NCBI GenBank assembly: GCA_017470935.1
Contig: JAFUXG010000003.1
Span: 1-58,089, forward strand
Direction: 5' to 3'
DNA: 58,089 bases
DNA from: Lachnospiraceae bacterium
GTDB lineage: Bacteria; Bacillota; Clostridia; Lachnospirales; Lachnospiraceae
The notes under the pieces are model-generated. The model searched no databases and had not been told where the DNA came from. It worked only from the letters and a program-made list of their open reading frames with translations. The position numbers were made by a program, and so were the translations under genes. Positions 41,675 through 50,178 of this stretch are shown piece after piece. How positions within the stretch are numbered: the stretch's first letter is position 1; every line of letters starts with the position of its first letter.

Positions 41675-43483
41675 ATGGATAAGAAGGATGGTTCATTTAA
41701 GGTAAAAATTATTTATGCAGTATTAGCAGCAGTACAGGTTTTGGTAGCTATTGTTGGCCTTATAATGGTTGCTTCAAAGTTTGCAGGTGCCGATGGCAAG
41801 AGCACAGTTGTTGCATTAATGCTTGCTATTATAGTATTGGGACTTGGAATGGCTGTAGTAATGCTTAAGCTGGTGCAGGACGAGGAGAAGGAATCAGCGG
41901 TGAAGAGCGATAAGTACAAGAAGCTGTTTCTTAATCTTCCTGTTGGATTTGCCCAGGCTCAGATACTTAAGGATCCCGCCAGTGGAAGGAATATGGGATA
42001 TAGGATATCGGATGCCAACGAGACCTTTGGAAGACTTTTCAATCTTGATATCTCTGATTACTATAACAAGGTAATCTCAGACAGTAAGGTTGAGGTGCTT
42101 CAGGATATAAATGCATGGTTTGAGGCATATAACAATTCCGGCACTAAGCAGGGTGAGCTTCTTGCAGTAGAGATCACAATGGAGAAGCTTAATAAGGTAT
42201 TCAATACAGTTATGTATAAGTCGGAGGCCGACTATATCAACATGGTTGTTATTGATATCACCGAGCAGAAGGAGACAGAGAACAAGCTTTCCAAGGCAAT
42301 TAAGGATGCCAATGCTGCTTACAAGACACAGTCAGAATTCCTTGCAAACATGTCTCATGAGATAAGAACCCCAATTAACGGAATTCTTGGAATGCTTCAG
42401 CTTACACTGATGTCAGAGGATCTTCAGGCTGACCATAGAGACAATTTGACCACGGCCAAGAACTGTGCCGATACATTGCTCCGTCTTATTAATGATATTC
42501 TTGATATTTCTAAGTTAGAGGCAGGCAAGTACAATCTCCGTGAGGAGAACTTTGATGTCAAGGCAGCTATTGAGGAGACAATTGCTGCCCAGGTTCCTAT
42601 CGCACAGAATAAGGGGCTTACCCTTGACTGCAGCTTCGGAAGTGATATTCCTAAGCTTGTGCGCGGTGATGAACAGAGAATCCAGCAGGTGCTCAATTGT
42701 CTGTTGTCTAATGCTATTAAGTTCACCAGTGAGGGCGGTGTCCGTGTAAAGGTTGCATGTCTTGATGATGTGCTTGATAAGATAAGACTTCGGATTGCCG
42801 TGGCAGATTCCGGTATCGGTATCTCTGATGCAGACAGAAATAAGCTGTTCATCAGATTTTCCCAGGTTGATGCCTCTGATACACGTAAATACGGCGGCTC
42901 AGGACTTGGCCTTGTAATCACAAAGCAGATTGTAGAGCTTATGGGTGGTAATATAACAGTACAGAGTAAGGAAGGAATAGGCTCAACATTTATTGTTGAG
43001 GTTCCGTTGAAGATAATCAAGCCGTCAGAAGCTGCTGCTGAGGAAGAGGCTAACGAGCAGGACCAGGATCCAGCAGTATTCTCACTTGCAGGACATTCAA
43101 GAGCAAGAATCCTTGTGGCAGAGGATGAGCCTGTTAACCAGCAGGTTATCGGAAAGCTTCTTGGCATGGCAGGGTATTCTTATGACATTGCTGAGAATGG
43201 AGAGAAGGCAGTTGAGCTCTTCAAGCAGAAGGAGTACAAGGCAGCACTCTTTGATGTGCAGATGCCTGTAATGGACGGACTTGCCGCCACTCAGGAGATC
43301 CGCGCAATTGAGGTTAGGGAGAATCGCAAGCGTCTTCCTATCATTGCGGTAACAGCAAGAGCCATGTTTGGAGATAAGGAGAGAATCCTTGAAGCAAAGC
43401 TGGATGACTACATAGCAAAGCCATATAATCTTAATGATGTGGTGGAGACCCTTAACAAGTATGTGGATGCGGAAGAGAAGTAA
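41675..43483 (+). CDS. Hybrid sensor histidine kinase/response regulator
   Basis: 602 residues. Two N-terminal membrane segments (about 10-32 and 43-66) with almost no external loop. A PAS-like domain follows (about 85-200). HisKA has phospho-His in NMSHEIRTPING (about 228). HATPase_c is at about 340-450 (N-box NCLLSNAIKF, DSGIGI, YGGSGLGL). C-terminal receiver domain (about 475-600) has VAEDEPVNQQV and phospho-acceptor Asp in FDVQMPVMDGL, plus Lys in YIAKPYN. No separate output protein is adjacent. Given the lack of an external sensor it likely reads membrane or cytoplasmic signals. It lies just upstream of the Tad locus but is separated by a terminator. Confidence 0.9.
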   Translation: MDKKDGSFKVKIIYAVLAAVQVLVAIVGLIMVASKFAGADGKSTVVALMLAIIVLGLGMAVVMLKLVQDEEKESAVKSDKYKKLFLNLPVGFAQAQILKDPASGRNMGYRISDANETFGRLFNLDISDYYNKVISDSKVEVLQDINAWFEAYNNSGTKQGELLAVEITMEKLNKVFNTVMYKSEADYINMVVIDITEQKETENKLSKAIKDANAAYKTQSEFLANMSHEIRTPINGILGMLQLTLMSEDLQADHRDNLTTAKNCADTLLRLINDILDISKLEAGKYNLREENFDVKAAIEETIAAQVPIAQNKGLTLDCSFGSDIPKLVRGDEQRIQQVLNCLLSNAIKFTSEGGVRVKVACLDDVLDKIRLRIAVADSGIGISDADRNKLFIRFSQVDASDTRKYGGSGLGLVITKQIVELMGGNITVQSKEGIGSTFIVEVPLKIIKPSEAAAEEEANEQDQDPAVFSLAGHSRARILVAEDEPVNQQVIGKLLGMAGYSYDIAENGEKAVELFKQKEYKAALFDVQMPVMDGLAATQEIRAIEVRENRKRLPIIAVTARAMFGDKERILEAKLDDYIAKPYNLNDVVETLNKYVDAEEK

Positions 43484-43562
43484 GGGGTTAATGCCAATTC
43501 CCCGAGAGTTGGAAAGATGCCGGCGAGGCAGACGGCGGTGGGGGCTTTCAAATTATACTAGC

Positions 43563-43638
43563 TACACTTAATAGCTGCCGCAGGCAGGTATTCTAGTGTA
43601 ACTGCATATACCGCGGAGACAGATTGTAATCGGCAGCT
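43563..43638 (+). ncRNA. Pseudoknot-like structured element (candidate)
   Basis: Two crossing pairings: TACACT (43563-43568) with AGTGTA (43595-43600), and AGCTGCCG (43573-43580) with CGGCAGCT (43631-43638). The crossing order would make an H-type pseudoknot or two mutually exclusive stems. A terminator follows at 43670. It is after the kinase gene, so it could be a 3' UTR element or a separate small RNA. Confidence 0.35.
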
Positions 43639-43669
43639 AATTATATTCGCGAGCATAATAAGCAGGTTT

Positions 43670-43707
43670 AAGGACTGTGAATCAGAGATGGTTTGCGGTC
43701 CTTTTTC
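43670..43707 (+). terminator. Rho-independent terminator
   Basis: 14-bp stem with several G-U pairs (AAGGACTGTGAATC / GGTTTGCGGTCCTT), loop AGAGAT, then TTTCTT. Ends transcription from the kinase gene or the structured element. Confidence 0.8.
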
Positions 43708-43792
43708 TTATGCACAGAGCTGCGTTAGGAATTATTTCGATATGCTCGAACGCAGCTCGCGCGGCGTATATGGAAGATTATATCATGCGATA

Positions 43793-43940
43793 AATTATGT
43801 AAATTTATACATAATTTCATCACAAAAATACATAAAGTTATGTATTTATTTTCATAAAATCAGGCTAATTATGTAAAAACTATTTTTATTTTGTAACTTT
43901 GTACATAATTGTAGACAAGGGGCGAGCCTGGGTATATAAT
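43793..43940 (+). promoter_or_regulatory. Tad-locus promoter with ATGTA operator array
   Basis: TAGACA (43912-43917), 17 bases, TATAAT (43935-43940). Upstream are AATTATGTA-N6-TACATAATT (43793-43816, perfect arms), AAATACATAA-AG-TTATGTATTT (43826-43847, perfect arms), AATTATGTA (43867-43875), and TACATAATT (43902-43910) ending one base before the -35. At least four sites for one dimeric regulator, two phased near the polymerase. The second palindrome and its flanks recur at 1767-1795. Confidence 0.7.
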
Positions 43941-44075
43941 GCGAAAACACAAGGAGAGAGGAAGCGAGGTAAGGATAGAAACTACAGGTAAATAGCGCGC
44001 TTTTATATATTATATATGACATAAGTAAATAAAAGGCGGGCGTTTTCTGGGGCTATATTATGAAAGGAATGTGGT
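43941..44075 (+). other. Leader of the Tad operon
   Basis: About 130 transcribed bases before the prepilin peptidase start. AAGGAGAGAGGAAGCGAGG near 43953 has no start codon at a suitable distance with a sizeable frame. I see no match to a c-di-GMP riboswitch. Confidence 0.4.
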
Positions 44076-44525
44076 ATGTGGTTACAGTTTATATTATTGA
44101 TGCCGGTGCTTATAAGGGCGGTGTTTACAGATATAAAGACGGGAAGGATAGAGAACAGGCTGATGCTTACGGCTATAACAGGAGGACTGGCAGTTGATTA
44201 TTATATTGGAGGCACAGGCTATGTTCTTCAGGGGCTTAAGATGGCTGTCCTTATGACGGGAGTGCTCTTTGTATTGTTCCTTGTGAAAGGTCTGGGGGCA
44301 GGTGACATCAAGCTTTTATCTGCGGTTGGCATTTTCATGCCGGAGCAGGCTGTGAGGATCACTGTGGCTGCATTTATTATGGCAGGGCTCTTGTCACTGG
44401 CAAGAATTATATATAGAGCTATCAAGAGGGATCAGATCCTTGTACCCGGCGAGACCATACATTTTTCTGTTCCAATACTGCTTTCAGTGTGTGTGACAGC
44501 ATGTATGGCAGCAAGGCTTGGTTAA
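44076..44525 (+). CDS. tadV: Prepilin peptidase, TadV/CpaA type (A24)
   Basis: 149 residues, about five membrane segments. The two catalytic aspartates of A24 peptidases are in VFTDIKTGRIENRLM (about 18) and GLGAGDIKLLSAVG (about 73). It lacks the N-methylase domain, as usual for TadV. It should cleave the Flp pilin and TadE-like proteins encoded downstream. SD GAAAGGAATGTGGT. First gene after the Tad promoter. Confidence 0.88.
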   Translation: MWLQFILLMPVLIRAVFTDIKTGRIENRLMLTAITGGLAVDYYIGGTGYVLQGLKMAVLMTGVLFVLFLVKGLGAGDIKLLSAVGIFMPEQAVRITVAAFIMAGLLSLARIIYRAIKRDQILVPGETIHFSVPILLSVCVTACMAARLG

Positions 44526-44693
44526 GGGAAAGCGTATGTATTAAAACTATTTTATCCTGGTGTACTTTGACAATTTAATATAAGTTCTGCAATTATTTGA
44601 AAAAGTGTGATATACTGTCTCTATGATAACTAAACAATAGATAGTTTGTGAAAACCTTGTTGAATTGAGGTATTATAGAGGGTGGTGATAAAG

Positions 44694-44849
44694 ATGGGAG
44701 ATGAGAATATGAATCAGAATGAATTGGCTGTTTTTGCCTATGCATGCCAGCTGCTCTTGAAGAATCAATTATATGACGATCTCAATAGTTTGTTGGAATT
44801 TGCAAAGAATAAGGGTGTAACAGTAACAGCACCTGTAAGTAACAGGTAA
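44694..44849 (+). CDS. Small 51-residue protein inside the Tad locus
   Basis: Reads MGDENMNQNELAVFAYACQL, then LLKNQLYDDLNSLLEFAKNK; a helical protein with a good SD (AGGGTGGTGATAAAG) and its own terminator at 44870. Promoter-like TATACT at about 44612. No known family. Possible pilus regulator or unrelated small gene; not obviously a secreted peptide. Confidence 0.6.
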   Translation: MGDENMNQNELAVFAYACQLLLKNQLYDDLNSLLEFAKNKGVTVTAPVSNR

Positions 44850-44869
44850 TAAAACAAAGCAATAGTAAG

Positions 44870-44899
44870 AAGCAGAGCTTTATGGGTTCTGCTTTTTTT
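44870..44899 (+). terminator. Rho-independent terminator
   Basis: AAGCAGA / TCTGCTT stem, 11-base loop, seven T. Lies between the 51-residue gene and tadZ, so tadZ and later genes need read-through or another promoter. Confidence 0.85.
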
Positions 44900-45008
44900 A
44901 ATTATTGAAAGAGTCGCCGAAGTAATACATATCAGCCTGCGCTGACCGATGGCTTACAGGCGATAAGTGAGATAGGACCGATTGAATAAATGAAAACAGA
45001 GGGGGACT

Positions 45009-45992
45009 ATGGTTATGATAAGAATTGGAATAATGGATAGGGAAACGGAATACGTCACCAGGCTCTGTGCCTATCTTAACAGGTATGGAAAGGGTATATG
45101 GAGTGTCTCTGCATTTACTGAAAAGGAAGCCTTAATGCGGTATATGTCGGATAAGCGGCTGGATATGGCAGTGGCAACCGACAGTGATGTTCTTATGCAA
45201 ATGAAGGATACATTTTCCGACAGATGTTATGTGCTTCTTTCTGAGGAACGGGAGCACAAGAGTGTGGGAACCTCTGAGAAGAAAATCTACATGATATACA
45301 GATACCAAAGCGCAAGGCTTATAGGAGAAGCATTAAGGGATATTGTGGAGTATCTTGGCATGCTGATGAAGGCAGATAAGAAAAGTGCAGTTATCTATTC
45401 ACCTGTTGGAAGGTGTGGCAAGACAACCCTTGCTATGGGCTTTGTCCGGGCAGCTGCAGGTGAGAAGTGGCTATATGTGGGGATGGAGGATTATAGCGGT
45501 AAATGGGACTATAGTGGTAATGATGAAGAAGGTGGAAGAGGAATAGGTGCTGATAAGGAAATCTATAGGGATGCCCCAGGAGGCATAATCACAGAGGATT
45601 TTATATATTACCTGAAGGAAAGAGATGAGAAAGCAGTGCTTGGTGTTATTTCAAGATGTGGAGGCATCCTTGCCTCAGCATTTTCGCTTTTTGACACAAG
45701 GCTTGTGGACAGGGAGGATATGAAGTGGTTTTTTGAAGTGTTTGAGAAGGTGGTGGAATACCGTGGAGTGATAATCGATATGGGAACAGGAATACTTAAG
45801 GATATTAATGTGCTTTCAGAATTCAAATATATTATTGTTCCGTATATTAATAACAGCATTTCTCTGGCAAAGAAAAAGCAGTTTGAGGAGCTTGTAGTAG
45901 CGTATGAGCTGGGCGGGATAAGGGATAGAATCAAATATATTGAAATGTCAGGAGAAGGGCTGGTGCAGGAGCTTAGGAAGCTGCTTGCATGA
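45009..45992 (+). CDS. tadZ: TadZ/CpaE-like ATPase
   Basis: 327 residues. N-terminal receiver-like domain (about 1-110: IGIMDRETEYVTRLCAYLNR). ParA/MinD-type P-loop YSPVGRCGKTTLAMGF at about 131-146, in which the Walker A is divergent. Later IIDMGTG (about 258-264) takes the Walker B position. TadZ places the pilus machine at the pole or on the membrane. It overlaps the next gene by ATGA. SD GAGGGGGACT. Length and order (tadZ-tadA-tadB-tadC) are standard. Confidence 0.8.
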   Translation: MVMIRIGIMDRETEYVTRLCAYLNRYGKGIWSVSAFTEKEALMRYMSDKRLDMAVATDSDVLMQMKDTFSDRCYVLLSEEREHKSVGTSEKKIYMIYRYQSARLIGEALRDIVEYLGMLMKADKKSAVIYSPVGRCGKTTLAMGFVRAAAGEKWLYVGMEDYSGKWDYSGNDEEGGRGIGADKEIYRDAPGGIITEDFIYYLKERDEKAVLGVISRCGGILASAFSLFDTRLVDREDMKWFFEVFEKVVEYRGVIIDMGTGILKDINVLSEFKYIIVPYINNSISLAKKKQFEELVVAYELGGIRDRIKYIEMSGEGLVQELRKLLA

Positions 45993-47323
45993 TGTTGTTT
46001 ATAGAACCCTGGTGGCTATTTGACCGGATAAATTTACAAACACATGGTATGGTGTGTTGTGGGCAAATACCAGGTGTGAAGGATGACAGTAAGGAGTACA
46101 TAATGAGCAGGTTAGAAAAGGAAAAAGAGTATCTTTCAGAGCAGCTGTTTATAAGGCTGGGCGGGCAGGGAGAATTTTCGGATGAAGAGATATTTGAAAT
46201 AATAGAGGAAGCTATTCTTACAAGAAGCCGCCAGGTATATATATCCGTTGAGGAGAAAAGACAGCTGAAAAAGGAGCTGTTTAATGTGTTCAGGCGGTTG
46301 GATGTGTTGTCAGGCTACTTAGAGGATGAAGATATATCAGAAATAATGATTAACGGATATGACCATATATTTCTTGAAAAGCATGGAAGGCTTGTGAAGG
46401 CTGAAGAAACCTTTTCCTCTGAGGAGAGACTTAGAAATGTTATACAGCAGATTGTCAGCAGCTGTAACAGGATAGTAAACGAGACCAGCCCCATAGTAGA
46501 TGCAAGACTTAAGGATGGATCCAGGGTTAATGTTGTTCTTCCGCCTGTGGCACTTAACGGAGCAACAATGACCATCAGGAAATTCCCTAAGGAATTTTTT
46601 ACCATGGAAAAGCTGATACAAATGCAGTCCATTACAAAGGAGTGCGCAGAGTTTCTAAGAAAGTTAGTGGTTGCCGGCTACAATGTTTTTATCAGCGGAG
46701 GGACCGGCAGCGGGAAGACCACATTTTTGAATGTGCTGTCTAACTATATTCCTGCAACAGATAGGGTGATAACAATAGAGGATGCAGCGGAGCTGCAGAT
46801 TCACGGAATTCCCAATCTTGTAAGCTTAGAGACAAGGAACGCTAATGTGGAGGGGGAAAATGCCGTCACAATGTCGGCACTTATTAAGGCGGCTCTCAGA
46901 ATGAGGCCTACAAGAATCATAGTGGGAGAGGTAAGGGATGCAGCGGCAATGGATATGATGAATTCAATGCTTACAGGCCATGATGGCTCCCTATCCACCG
47001 GACATGGCAACTCCGCAGCAGAAATGATGCTAAGGCTTGAGACCATGATATTGATGGGATATGACATGCCGGTGGCTGCCATAAGGCAGCAGCTTGCGGC
47101 GGCTATAGATATAGTAGTACATCTGGGCAGGCTTCGGGATAACAGCAGAAGGGTGTTGGAGGTATGTGAGGTAATGGGAGTAGAGGAAGGAGTAATAAAG
47201 CTTTCTCCCATATATGAATTCAGAGAGAGTGGGGAAGATAAGGGTAAGGTATGTGGTGAGCTTGTTAAATGTGGAGAGCTTAAGAGTGTGGACAAGCTGT
47301 TAAGAAGTGGGATAAGTGTGTGA
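45989..47323 (+). CDS. tadA: Secretion ATPase TadA/CpaF
   Basis: 444 residues. GSPII/IV E-type ATPase: N-terminal helical domain, VDARLKDGSRVNVVLPP, MTIRKFPKEFF, Walker A SGGTGSGKTTFLNVL at about 236-250, Asp box ITIEDAAELQI, Walker B-like TRIIVGEVRDAAAMDMM, and His box LTGHDGSLSTGHGNSA. It powers assembly and perhaps retraction of Flp pili from the cytoplasmic side of the membrane. ATGATG start overlaps the tadZ stop; true start could be the ATG at 46103 (MSRLEKEKEYL), since the first 38 residues are atypical. Confidence 0.92.
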   Translation: MMLFIEPWWLFDRINLQTHGMVCCGQIPGVKDDSKEYIMSRLEKEKEYLSEQLFIRLGGQGEFSDEEIFEIIEEAILTRSRQVYISVEEKRQLKKELFNVFRRLDVLSGYLEDEDISEIMINGYDHIFLEKHGRLVKAEETFSSEERLRNVIQQIVSSCNRIVNETSPIVDARLKDGSRVNVVLPPVALNGATMTIRKFPKEFFTMEKLIQMQSITKECAEFLRKLVVAGYNVFISGGTGSGKTTFLNVLSNYIPATDRVITIEDAAELQIHGIPNLVSLETRNANVEGENAVTMSALIKAALRMRPTRIIVGEVRDAAAMDMMNSMLTGHDGSLSTGHGNSAAEMMLRLETMILMGYDMPVAAIRQQLAAAIDIVVHLGRLRDNSRRVLEVCEVMGVEEGVIKLSPIYEFRESGEDKGKVCGELVKCGELKSVDKLLRSGISV

Positions 47324-47409
47324 GTATGAGAAGTCTCAGTGATAGGGGCTGATATATGTATGCTTGATGGACGTTTTTGGCGGTATTAATAAAAGCATAA
47401 GCATAGAAA

Positions 47410-48201
47410 ATGATTGACGAAAAAATGAAAATTGAAAGGAAAGGAGCTGGTACTTTAATGGGAACAGATTATAGAAGCTATCATTTTACCTGGAAGGATT
47501 GGGTTCAATATATATTAAAAATAGCGGTGAAGGGAGCAGTAATAGGATACCTGTTCTATGATTCCATGAAAATGTGCGTTATCTGCATTCCGTTTTTTGT
47601 TGTGGATTACAGAGAGCTTAAGAAGGACAAGCTCAAAAAACAAAAGCGGGAGCTTACTATGGAGTTTAAAGCCATGATGGAGGCACTGGTAACATCCCTT
47701 ACAGCTGGCTATTCTTTGGAGCATGCATTTACGGATGCCAAGAGGGATCTGTCCTTTATCTATGATAAAAATGCAATGATATTCAGGGAGCTTGATGAAA
47801 TAATCGCAGGACTGAAGGTTAATATTCCTATTGAGAAGCTTCTCAGTGATTTTGGTGACAGAAGTGGGGTGGAGGATATAGAGAACTTTGCAAATGTGGT
47901 GGCGGCCGCAAAGAGAAGTGGCGGTAATCTTATCAGAATCATCGAAAAGACTGTGAGAAGCATATCCGACAAGATCAGTGTTGAGGAAGAGATGGAAACA
48001 TTGATAGCCTCTAAGAAATTAGAGGAAAAAATAATGATGGTAATGCCCTATGGAATACTGCTTTATCTACGGGTGAGTAATGGGGGCTTTTTGAATGTGC
48101 TGTATCACAATGGACTGGGGATAATACTTATGACAGTATTTTTGATAGGGGTATATATTGCTAACGCATGGGCCGCGAAGATTATGGATATACCGGTGTG
48201 A
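47410..48201 (+). CDS. tadB: TadB-like inner-membrane platform protein
   Basis: 263 residues; GSPII_F domain at about 85-215 (MEALVTSLTAGYSLEHAFTD, NVVAAAKRSGGNLIRIIEKT), flanked by membrane segments (about 32-60 and 217-258). The domain contacts the TadA ATPase and the pilus base. ATG 47458 (MGTDYRSYHF), preceded by AAAGGAG at 11 bases, may be the real start; ATG 47410 has no obvious SD. 87 bases after tadA. Confidence 0.82.
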   Translation: MIDEKMKIERKGAGTLMGTDYRSYHFTWKDWVQYILKIAVKGAVIGYLFYDSMKMCVICIPFFVVDYRELKKDKLKKQKRELTMEFKAMMEALVTSLTAGYSLEHAFTDAKRDLSFIYDKNAMIFRELDEIIAGLKVNIPIEKLLSDFGDRSGVEDIENFANVVAAAKRSGGNLIRIIEKTVRSISDKISVEEEMETLIASKKLEEKIMMVMPYGILLYLRVSNGGFLNVLYHNGLGIILMTVFLIGVYIANAWAAKIMDIPV

Positions 48202-48366
48202 CACAGAACATGGAGATACAGCATATAAAGCTCTGGCGGTACCGTAGGACTGGTGAGGCTGCTTTTATGAAAGAAAATATGGAGACAATAGCCTACATGA
48301 AAGAAACACGAAGGCGACACCGCATGATATTAAAAAAAGGCCAATTCTGGAAAGGAAGGTTATGGA

Positions 48367-49692
48367 ATGTCAAAAATTACAATATACATAGTTGTCTATG
48401 TTGTGCTTATTACGCTTATGTTGTACTGCTTTTGCTTTAAGCATAAGGTTAACAGACAGTGGGTGAACTTTGTGCAGAGACACCTTTCGATCATGCTTCT
48501 TCTCCTGGCAGTCAATACTGTAAGCTTTGGACTTTCTCTAAAAAAACAGGAGGCAGACTATTACATAAAGCGAGGTGAGCCCTACGAGCAGGAGAAGCAG
48601 TATTCCTTCCAGGCCATCTTTGATAAGAAACCTGTTAATTTTTCCATCAATGTTCCACCTAGAGGGTTAAAGCCAAAGGAGGCACAGGAGAAGTTTGAGC
48701 AGGCATTTATTTATCTAGATAACAACATTATGGGGGAGAACGAGGGTCTTGACCACATAAACAGTAATCTTGATCTGTCCCTTGATCATAAGGAGTATCC
48801 CTTTGATATGGAGGTGAAGACTGCAGACTACAGCTTGATTGATGATGAAGGGGTTTTACGAAATGAGGAGGAGCAGCTTAAAGCATTGGGATATACAGCG
48901 AAGGATTTTCTCTCAGGTATCCCGTCAAGTATTGTTGTCAAGCTTTCTTATGGGGATATGGAAAAGGAAAAGACCTATGACCTTGTGATCTTCCCAAGGG
49001 AGAAGTCAGACATTGAAAAAACTGTTTCTGAAATAGAAAAGCTTTATGATAGAAAGGAAGAGGAGTCACCCTATGAGGAGGGCTTTTACCTGCCATCAAA
49101 ATATAAGGACATTGGTATTGAGTATCCAGCGGGAGAGAGTGTCAGGCCGGAAGTCATATTGCTGCTTGGGTTTCTCGTGGCAGGACTTTTGCTTCTTAGA
49201 GAGGCAGAGGGAAAAAGAAGTGAGGAGCTAAGGCTTAGGCAGGAGCTGCTGCAGTCATATCCATGGTTTATTAATGAGCTGGTATTACTTATGGGAGCAG
49301 GCATGCAGGTTAGAAATGTGTTCTCACAGCTTATTATCGATTACAGGGATCAGCAGGATTACAGGGCTTTTCTGATAGAAGAGCTTAAGCGTGCAAAGCA
49401 TAATTTTGAAATCGGAATGTCCGAGGGGAGAATATATTATGAGCTGGGAAGAAGGCTTAAGCTTCCCTGCTATATCAAGGTACTGACGCTGCTAGAGCAG
49501 AATGTCACAAAGGGTTCCAGGGGAATAGTGGAGGTGTTAGAGCAGGAGGAAAGAGCTGCATTAGAGGAGAGGATGAATCTTGTGAAAAAGAGAGGAGAGG
49601 AGGCCGGTACTAAGCTGTTGGGCCCGATGATACTTCTTTTGCTCATTGTCATGCTGATGATCATGGTTCCTGCATTTATAAGCTTTATGTAA
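48367..49692 (+). CDS. tadC: TadC-like platform protein with a large extra domain
   Basis: 441 residues, longer than the usual 300. Two N-terminal membrane segments (about 4-22, 36-56). A mostly polar domain of about 190 residues follows (60-250, YSFQAIFDKKPVNFSINVPP), then a membrane segment (about 258-276). The GSPII_F domain is at about 300-410 (YPWFINELVLLMGAGMQV, LKLPCYIKVLTLLEQNVTKG), with a last membrane segment at 418-440. The extra domain is predicted outside the membrane and could contact the wall or pilus. SD GGAAGGTT. Confidence 0.8.
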   Translation: MSKITIYIVVYVVLITLMLYCFCFKHKVNRQWVNFVQRHLSIMLLLLAVNTVSFGLSLKKQEADYYIKRGEPYEQEKQYSFQAIFDKKPVNFSINVPPRGLKPKEAQEKFEQAFIYLDNNIMGENEGLDHINSNLDLSLDHKEYPFDMEVKTADYSLIDDEGVLRNEEEQLKALGYTAKDFLSGIPSSIVVKLSYGDMEKEKTYDLVIFPREKSDIEKTVSEIEKLYDRKEEESPYEEGFYLPSKYKDIGIEYPAGESVRPEVILLLGFLVAGLLLLREAEGKRSEELRLRQELLQSYPWFINELVLLMGAGMQVRNVFSQLIIDYRDQQDYRAFLIEELKRAKHNFEIGMSEGRIYYELGRRLKLPCYIKVLTLLEQNVTKGSRGIVEVLEQEERAALEERMNLVKKRGEEAGTKLLGPMILLLLIVMLMIMVPAFISFM

Positions 49693-49887
49693 TCACATAG
49701 CTTATCAAAACGTATATTGAACAGCAAAATCCCTATCCCTTAACGAATGCTTACATGAGCTTAGGGACAGAGCATGCCCTGGCTGCGTGCCTGTGTCGGA
49801 ACTATATAGTGTTCACAACAAAAAGGAGCATTTGAGTTTTACAATTAATTGCCCGGTACATTTCACTTATGAAAGGAGGTGATGCAT

Positions 49888-50070
49888 ATGAATGTGATAA
49901 GGCAGGCATGGAAGGATTTTCTTAAGGATGAATCCGGTATGGGCGTTGTTGAGATCATACTGATTATTGTGGTGCTGATCGCAATGGTGATCATCTTTAA
50001 AGAACAGATCACAACGTTAGTCAATAATATATGGAAATCCATTAATGAAAGTGCCAAGAAGATTTATTAG
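49888..50070 (+). CDS. flp: Flp-type (type IVb) pilin
   Basis: 60 residues: short leader, then FLKDESGMGVVEIILIIVVL with a hydrophobic helix (about 20-38). Cleavage is expected after the Gly of ESG, by TadV. Glu at +5 of the processed form (GMGVVE numbering from Met) is present as in type IV pilins. The ATG at 49888 lies 8 bases after AAAGGAGGTG; GTG 49879 and ATG 49882 are too close to the SD. The strong SD fits a highly made structural subunit. Confidence 0.88.
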   Translation: MNVIRQAWKDFLKDESGMGVVEIILIIVVLIAMVIIFKEQITTLVNNIWKSINESAKKIY

Positions 50071-50178
50071 TAAACAGTAACTATTGTCATAGTAATTATT
50101 TTTTTCATTAAATGCATTAGCTGTCTGCTGGCAGGTGACAGTGCAAAAATCCAATATCAGTCTCCAGGGAGGTGTGTT

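Noticed and set aside
42424-43167. 247-codon minus-strand frame opposite the histidine kinase
   Set aside because: Antisense shadow; the plus strand encodes a full kinase with all motifs in place.
43688-43876. 62-codon frame across the Tad promoter region
   Set aside because: It overlaps the terminator and the operator palindromes and has no ribosome binding site; the region is regulatory.
43484-44075. c-di-GMP riboswitch upstream of the Tad operon
   Set aside because: I looked for the GEMM-type conserved core and tetraloop receptor; they are not present.
48168-48440. 90-codon frame between tadB and tadC
   Set aside because: It overlaps the ends of both flanking genes in another frame; translation lacks sense features and has no ribosome site.
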